From: Aromatoleum petrolei
GTDB taxonomy: Bacteria; Pseudomonadota; Gammaproteobacteria; Burkholderiales; Rhodocyclaceae
Assembly: GCF_017894385.1 (NCBI RefSeq)
Contig: NZ_CP059560.1
Coordinates: 2,170,001-2,234,000, forward strand
Direction of reading: 5' to 3'
DNA length: 64,000 bases
Positions within the stretch are counted from its first letter, which is position 1, and the number at the start of each line of letters is the position of its first letter. Position numbers and translations under genes: made by a program. Shown piece after piece: positions 59,463 through 64,000 of the stretch. The notes below the pieces were generated by a model. It was given only the letters and a program-made list of their open reading frames with translations, did not search any database and had not been told where the DNA came from.

Positions 59463-60880
59463 CAATTCGCCTCCCATGCCTTGCTGCCGATGCTGGGTGC
59501 TGCCAAAGAGCACGCTTCTCCTGGCCAAGGAATGCGCGCCAGAAGACACAACCCGGGCGGTGCGCCCTTCGGACCTTGATCAAGCATGTTCAGGTCGCCC
59601 CCATAGGCCCAGACGCGCTCACGAATCCCGGCCAAGCCGATGCCCTGCTGGAGCGCCTCGTTGCAGGAGGCGATCCCGATGCCATCGTCACACACCGACC
59701 ACTCGATATTCTCCTCGGGGCGAGTGACGAGCGTAACCAACACCGCCGTTGCGTTAGCGTGACGGGCCACGTTGGTCAGTGCCTCCTGAGTCATGCGGTA
59801 CAGAGTCATCGCCAAATCACGCGGGATATCCCTGTTGTCGAAATCGACAACCAGCCGGTAATCGGTGCTCTGGCCCGGCCGGTTTCGCCAGCTTTCGACC
59901 AAGGACTCCAGGAGTTCGTGGATCGGAATCGCCCCACGCCTCGTTGCGTCACTCGGCTTCCCTAGCCGTCCGAGCAGATTGCGTATGTCCTGCTGGACGC
60001 GGGCGCACTGCTGCTCAATTTCTGCAACGACCGTATGCAGATCTGGCTGCTTTATGGTCCGCCGCATCAAATAGGTCGCATCCGCGCGCATCGCGGTAAG
60101 GGATTGCCCAAGTTCGTCATGCAATTCGCGGGTGATTTGCGTCCGCTCGTCCTCTTGCGATGTCAGCAGCTTCAGGCTGAGCAGGCGTCGCTCCCCCTGG
60201 GCCTGATCCAGCGCCGCTGCCAGATGGTTGAGCGCGCCCGCGATCACGTCCATTTCGCGGATATGCATGGAGGGAAGTCGAGCTCCATAGTCTTGCCGTT
60301 CAAAAGCATCAATAGTGTCCAGAACCTGGCGCATCGGCGCGAAGGCATGGCGAACAGCCCAGTACAGGGCTGCCAGCAGGACCAAGCTGTAGAGAAGCAA
60401 CACGCCGGTGACGCCGACGATTTCGTCGAACGCTTCCTTTTGCTCGCTGTATGGCTGCGAAGTCAGGGTGACGCGATAGGTGCGACCATCTGCACGCTCC
60501 AGGAGCCAAGCCGATTTCTCAGGGACCTGCGGGCGCGCGAATAACTCCAGCAGCCACAGGAAAGGCCGAATCTCCGGTTGGGGCACTTCCCCGGTCATCG
60601 ATTGCGCGAGCGCTTCACCGGTCTTGGCATCCTCGAGGCGGAATTCCACATGGCGCAAACGTCCGATTTCGCGCAAAGCCGTGATCCGCTCGTCAAGCTC
60701 GCTTTCCGACGCGCTTAGCAGGGCGGCAAGCTGACTGTTCAATTCAGCGAGCTTTCCGACACCAACTCCTTCCCGGTGGACATCTGATTGCGTTCGCCAC
60801 GCCGCGAGGAGAAGGACGCAAAGGAGGCACGCCAGCGTGATGGCCGTTGCGCGCCGCAGGAGCATAGAGGTCAGATCCAT
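59462..60880 (-). CDS. NarX/UhpB-like sensor histidine kinase
   Basis: A 472-residue membrane kinase. Two transmembrane helices (about 12-30 and 160-185) enclose a periplasmic sensor; a HAMP-like segment follows (about 185-235), then a HisKA_3 phosphotransfer region with the histidine in TRELHDELGQSLTAMRADA and an HATPase domain with MTQEALTNVARHANA, DDGIGI and GIGLAGIRERV. It phosphorylates the partner NarL-type regulator. The chosen start MDLTSML precedes the first helix; a longer frame upstream seems non-coding. Confidence 0.93.
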   Translation of the reverse strand: MDLTSMLLRRATAITLACLLCVLLLAAWRTQSDVHREGVGVGKLAELNSQLAALLSASESELDERITALREIGRLRHVEFRLEDAKTGEALAQSMTGEVPQPEIRPFLWLLELFARPQVPEKSAWLLERADGRTYRVTLTSQPYSEQKEAFDEIVGVTGVLLLYSLVLLAALYWAVRHAFAPMRQVLDTIDAFERQDYGARLPSMHIREMDVIAGALNHLAAALDQAQGERRLLSLKLLTSQEDERTQITRELHDELGQSLTAMRADATYLMRRTIKQPDLHTVVAEIEQQCARVQQDIRNLLGRLGKPSDATRRGAIPIHELLESLVESWRNRPGQSTDYRLVVDFDNRDIPRDLAMTLYRMTQEALTNVARHANATAVLVTLVTRPEENIEWSVCDDGIGIASCNEALQQGIGLAGIRERVWAYGGDLNMLDQGPKGAPPGLCLLARIPWPGEACSLAAPSIGSKAWEAN

Positions 60881-60951
60881 GAGGGCAGTATCACATTGGC
60901 CCGCCCGCGCGCGCATCGAGAAAATCGGGAACTTTTCCTATGGAGGCTGAC

Positions 60952-60973
60952 GCGCAGCAAACGTAGGCTGCGC
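60952..60973. promoter_or_regulatory. Dyad in the kinase/TonB receptor divergent region
   Basis: GCGCAGC and GCTGCGC form a perfect 7-base inverted repeat with an eight-base spacer between the divergent sensor kinase and TonB receptor genes. It is a candidate operator for the response regulator; it could also be a hairpin in one leader. Confidence 0.35.
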
Positions 60974-61070
60974 AGTATCTCCGGCGCCATCAAGGCACTG
61001 ACGCACTGCAAACGTGCCGAACAGCGCCAGGACGACCCTTGCACGAACACCAACTCACACGAGGAGCATC

Positions 61071-63362
61071 ATGCAGCACGTCAGCCGGGCACCGATGCGC
61101 ACAGCGCTCGCCATCCTAATTGCCTCTTTGGGGGCTGCTTCAACCTCCTTGGCCGCTGAGACTGGCGAACTCGAGCCGGTGCTGGTCATCGGCACAACGC
61201 CCCTGCCCGGTATCGATCTTCCGAAGGATCAGGTGCCCGCCAACGTCCAGACTTTGAGCGCAGAGCAACTGCGCAATGCCGGCGGCCAATCGCTGGCCGA
61301 GGACCTGCAGCGAAAGCTGCCCAGCATCAATGTGAACGAGGTTCAGGGCAATCCCTACCAGGCCGACGTCAATTACCGCGGCTTTTCTGCCTCGCCCCTT
61401 CTCGGCACACCCCAAGGCCTGTCCGTGTTCCTCGACGGGGTGCGCGTCAATGAGCCCTTCGGCGATGTCGTGAACTGGGACCTGATTCCCCAAGCGGCGA
61501 TTGCCTCGATGACGCTCGTGCCTGGCTCCAACCCCCTTTACGGCCTCAATACGCTGGGGGGTGCGCTCGCGCTGCAGACGAAACGCGGCGACACCCATTC
61601 GGGCGGCGCCATAGAGCTGTACGGAGGATCGTTCAATCGTCGTGGGGGTTCAGTGGAGCATGGCGGCAGGCGGGACGAGCTCTCTTGGTATGTTGCCGCA
61701 GAGGGCATGAAGGAAGACGGTTGGCGCGACCATTCGCCTACCGAGGTCGGCCAGCTGTTCGGCAAGTTCGCGTGGACCTCAGACGTGACGGATCTTGCGC
61801 TCACCCTGGCACATGCGCGCACCGACCTTGTCGGCAACGGCCTTGTGCCGGAGAGCCTTCTGCGCTCGGAAGGGCGCGAAGCGATCTTCACCTACCCTGA
61901 TCAGACGCGTAATCGCAGCACCCTCGTGGCGCTGTCGGGCAGCCACTGGCTCAACGAAAGCGACCGGCTCTCCGGTACGATCTACACGCGACGCACGCAC
62001 ACTCGTACCCTGAACGGCGACGGCAACGACGATTACGAGGACGAATTCGAGGCCGATCCGGGCTTCGACGAAAACGGCGTGCTCAACCGCACGCGGACGC
62101 ACCAGGTCGCCAATGGCTTCGCGCTTCAGTGGAGCCGCATGGCCGGCACGCATCAGTTCGCGATCGGCCTCTCGCACGACCGCAGCCGCGCCAACTTCCG
62201 CCAGACCGAGCAGGAGGGCGAGCTTGACGACGAGCGTGGCGTCGAGGCCGAAGAAGACGAGGGACTGGCGAATCGGCTCCTGGGACGTACGCGCACCAGC
62301 AGCGTCTACCTGACCGACAGTGTTGCCCTGTCACCCACCCTGCAGCTCACCGGCTCGCTGCGCTACAACTATACGCGGGTCATCAACGATGACTTGCTCT
62401 TCCCCAACCAGCGGAACAATCTCGACGCCAACTATACCTACCGCAAGCTTAATCCCGCTCTGGGGATTACCTGGCAGGTCACCCCCGCCGTCACCTTCTA
62501 CGGCGGCTATACGCAAGGCAACCGCGCCCCCACTCCAGTCGAGCTCGGCTGCGCCGACCCGGAAAACCCCTGCAGTCTGCCCAATGCGATGGCCGCCGAC
62601 CCCTTCCTGGAACAGGTGGTCACGCGCACCTTCGAGTTGGGGGTGCGCGGAAAGCTAGCCGGAAACGCGCAATGGAACGCGACGGCATTTCGTAGTACCA
62701 ACCGCGACGACATTCTCTTCGTCGGCACCGGGGGCAGCCTCGGCTATTTCACCAATTTCGGGCGCACACGCCGCGAAGGCATCGAGCTGGGTGTCTCCGG
62801 TGACAGCGGAGCCATCGATTGGCGGGTGAATTACAGCTACCTGAAGGCCACCTTCCAGTCCTCGGCCTGCATCCTTGCCGAGAACAACAGCACCGAGGGT
62901 GGTGGTGGCTGTCCTGACGACGAAATCCGTATTTCTCGCGGCGACCGGCTGCCGGGACTGCCAAAGCACAGCCTCAAACTGGGTCTCGACTGGCGAGCCA
63001 GCGACACTTTGCGCCTAGGGGGCGACCTCATCGCATACTCGAGCCAATATGTACGCGGAAACGAGAACAACCGTCATGAACCGGACAGCGAGTTTTCAGG
63101 ACGCGGGAAGCTTCCTGGATATGCCGTGCTCAACGTCAGCGTCGACTACCAGCTGGCTCGCGGCTGGACACTATTCGGCCGCATCGACAACTTATTCGAC
63201 AAACGCTACGCGACTGCCGGCACGCTCGCAGAAAATCCTTTCGTCGGTGCCGGTAATGCGTTTGAGACAAATCCCGACGAATGGCGCCATGAGCAGTTCA
63301 TCGCGCCCGGCACGCCGCGTAGTGCATGGGTAGGCGTGCGCTACGCCTGGAAGGGGCTCTAA
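61071..63362 (+). CDS. TonB-dependent outer-membrane receptor
   Basis: A 763-residue receptor. A signal peptide (about 1-28) is followed by a TonB-box-like ELEPVLVIG segment, the plug domain (about 45-165, with VNYRGFSASPLLGTPQGLSVFLDGVRVNEPFGDVV and LYGLNTLGGALALQTKRG) and a 22-strand-type barrel ending in an aromatic residue region (VGVRYAWKGL). It imports a scarce ligand using TonB energy; the ligand is not evident (no siderophore or B12 genes alongside, and no cobalamin riboswitch). GAGGAG precedes the ATG. A hairpin follows the stop. The divergent two-component system may control it. Confidence 0.93.
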   Translation: MQHVSRAPMRTALAILIASLGAASTSLAAETGELEPVLVIGTTPLPGIDLPKDQVPANVQTLSAEQLRNAGGQSLAEDLQRKLPSINVNEVQGNPYQADVNYRGFSASPLLGTPQGLSVFLDGVRVNEPFGDVVNWDLIPQAAIASMTLVPGSNPLYGLNTLGGALALQTKRGDTHSGGAIELYGGSFNRRGGSVEHGGRRDELSWYVAAEGMKEDGWRDHSPTEVGQLFGKFAWTSDVTDLALTLAHARTDLVGNGLVPESLLRSEGREAIFTYPDQTRNRSTLVALSGSHWLNESDRLSGTIYTRRTHTRTLNGDGNDDYEDEFEADPGFDENGVLNRTRTHQVANGFALQWSRMAGTHQFAIGLSHDRSRANFRQTEQEGELDDERGVEAEEDEGLANRLLGRTRTSSVYLTDSVALSPTLQLTGSLRYNYTRVINDDLLFPNQRNNLDANYTYRKLNPALGITWQVTPAVTFYGGYTQGNRAPTPVELGCADPENPCSLPNAMAADPFLEQVVTRTFELGVRGKLAGNAQWNATAFRSTNRDDILFVGTGGSLGYFTNFGRTRREGIELGVSGDSGAIDWRVNYSYLKATFQSSACILAENNSTEGGGGCPDDEIRISRGDRLPGLPKHSLKLGLDWRASDTLRLGGDLIAYSSQYVRGNENNRHEPDSEFSGRGKLPGYAVLNVSVDYQLARGWTLFGRIDNLFDKRYATAGTLAENPFVGAGNAFETNPDEWRHEQFIAPGTPRSAWVGVRYAWKGL

Positions 63363-63378
63363 TCCGGCACCAGAACCG

Positions 63379-63406
63379 GCCCTCCACAAATCAGCATGTG
63401 GAGGGC
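63379..63406 (+). terminator. Hairpin after the TonB receptor gene
   Basis: Perfect 10-base stem GCCCTCCACA and TGTGGAGGGC with an eight-base loop, 17 bases after the stop. No T run follows, so it is a weak terminator or an RNA-stabilising structure. Confidence 0.5.
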
Positions 63407-63613
63407 TCCATTGGGCAATGGTTAGATGAACTGGACATCTGCCGTTCGGTGGCCCTCTACGCCGTGCGGCGGCTTTCCGCCACACTTCCATCGCTCAGTC
63501 GGCGCAGGCTGGCCGACAGCATTGGCCGAGAGGCCTGGCCTTCGCCCCGTATCAACGGGCGGCCCTTTCGAAGTATGAGGCTTCGCCGCCAACGGATACG
63601 GGCACTCCGTAAC

Positions 63614-63642
63614 TCCGCCCCATTCCTTGAAATAAGGGCGGA
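63614..63642 (-). terminator. Possible terminator of the DctP gene
   Basis: Arms TCCGCCC and GGGCGGA (7 bases) around 15 bases, just past the dctP stop on the minus strand. It lacks a clear T run, so it is tentative. The rest of 63407-63658 shows no gene that I recognise. Confidence 0.35.
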
Positions 63643-63658
63643 CTCGAGATCGAGGTGC

Positions 63659-64000
63659 TTACTTCGCGCTGACCTGCGTGTTCGCGGTCTGGATTTCCGC
63701 CTTTAGCTGCTTGAGGATCTCCCCGGCGCGGCCACCGACCATCGCGACAAGCTTCTGACCAAGCGGCTCGGCGCGCTTGCGGAAGACTTCGCGCTCCGCG
63801 TCGGTGAGCTTGACGACCTTGAGCTTGGGGTTGTCCTTGAGCATCTTGTCGACCGCGGCGGCGTTCTTCTCGCGCTCGGTCTTGAAAATGTATTGCTGGA
63901 GCTCGCTTCGCACTTCGTCGAGCATCTTCTTCCGTTCGGCCGGCAGGCTCTCGTAGAAGTCGGCGTTGGAGACGACCGTGGTCGTGTATTCAACGTCGCC
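63659..64000 (-). CDS. dctP: TRAP transporter substrate-binding protein DctP, C-terminal part
   Basis: The last 113 residues of a gene that runs past the right edge of the window. VEYTTTVVSNADFYESLP and LPAERKKMLDEVRSELQ are typical of the C-terminal lobe of DctP/TRAP solute receptors. LTDAEREVFRKRAEPL follows. These periplasmic proteins capture organic acids for a DctQM permease, which would lie beyond the window or elsewhere. The ligand-binding residues are not in the visible part. Confidence 0.85.
   Translation of the reverse strand, partial: GDVEYTTTVVSNADFYESLPAERKKMLDEVRSELQQYIFKTEREKNAAAVDKMLKDNPKLKVVKLTDAEREVFRKRAEPLGQKLVAMVGGRAGEILKQLKAEIQTANTQVSAK

Noticed and set aside
1..64000. 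tRNA, rRNA, CRISPR arrays and intact insertion sequences
   Set aside because: No cloverleaf, rRNA core, regularly spaced repeats or full transposase was recognised on reading both strands; a dedicated search such as tRNAscan could still find a missed tRNA.

Overview
The window is high-GC DNA from a Gram-negative bacterium, most likely a betaproteobacterium of the Rhodocyclales (Azoarcus/Aromatoleum/Thauera-like). That assignment is inferred from gene content and codon use: a complete Tad pilus locus, an oxygen-independent (Cbi-type) cobalamin pathway, an RquA-type rhodoquinone methyltransferase, acetate/short-chain acyl-CoA genes and a TRAP transporter component. No rRNA, tRNA, CRISPR array, intact insertion sequence or prophage was seen.

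Layout. (1) 1-3850: a NarL/FixJ-type response regulator, a secreted subtilisin-like protease, a stand-alone receiver domain and an ICMT-like membrane methyltransferase. (2) 4045-18660: a Tad/Flp pilus locus with three Flp pilins separated by hairpins, prepilin peptidase, an accessory winged-helix AAA+ ATPase, CpaB, CpaC, a small lipoprotein, TadG, TadE, TadF, TadZ, TadA, TadB, TadC and a TadD lipoprotein, ending at a bidirectional terminator. (3) 18758-21740: acetate permease actP with its DUF485 partner, divergent from an enoyl-CoA hydratase-like gene. (4) 21766-27128: late cobalamin genes (cobQ, cbiB, cobD), a radical SAM protein and a BtuF-like binding protein. (5) 27175-30936: a membrane metallopeptidase, a RhlE-type helicase and rquA. 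(6) 31094-40609: a promoter and cobalamin riboswitch heading a long corrin-ring operon (cbiF, cbiX, cbiC, cbiD, cbiET, cbiL, split cbiG, cbtB, cbtA, cbiH). (7) 40834-45420: an acyl-CoA transferase, a MaoC-like protein, DNA polymerase IV and a second acetyl-CoA hydrolase/transferase. (8) 45745-55344: assorted small operons, including a LysR regulator, an SDR, a LysE exporter, a diheme peroxidase-like cytochrome, FKBP, an FMN reductase, and a cupin/AhpD-like/NmrA-like operon divergent from a CadC-like TPR regulator. (9) 55657-64000: a GNAT-Rnk fusion, an ECF sigma operon with a ferritin-like protein and cytochrome c, an integrase remnant, a two-component system divergent from a TonB-dependent receptor, and the 3' end of a DctP gene.

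How parts work together. The Tad genes form a complete pilus machine, and the promoter proposed for the pilins has its -35 hexamer inside a dyad. The corrin genes are under B12 feedback, and their cobalt supply is probably served by CbtAB and a histidine-rich CbiX. The ECF sigma factor seems to drive its own operon and a diheme cytochrome gene 8 kb away through an identically spaced GTAACC-N16-CATCCAAT element. A CCATAC-N6-GTATGG dyad occurs both in the actP/enoyl-CoA hydratase divergent region and before the acyl-CoA transferase, which suggests one regulator of short-chain acyl-CoA metabolism. Functions come from motif recognition alone; no database search was run.
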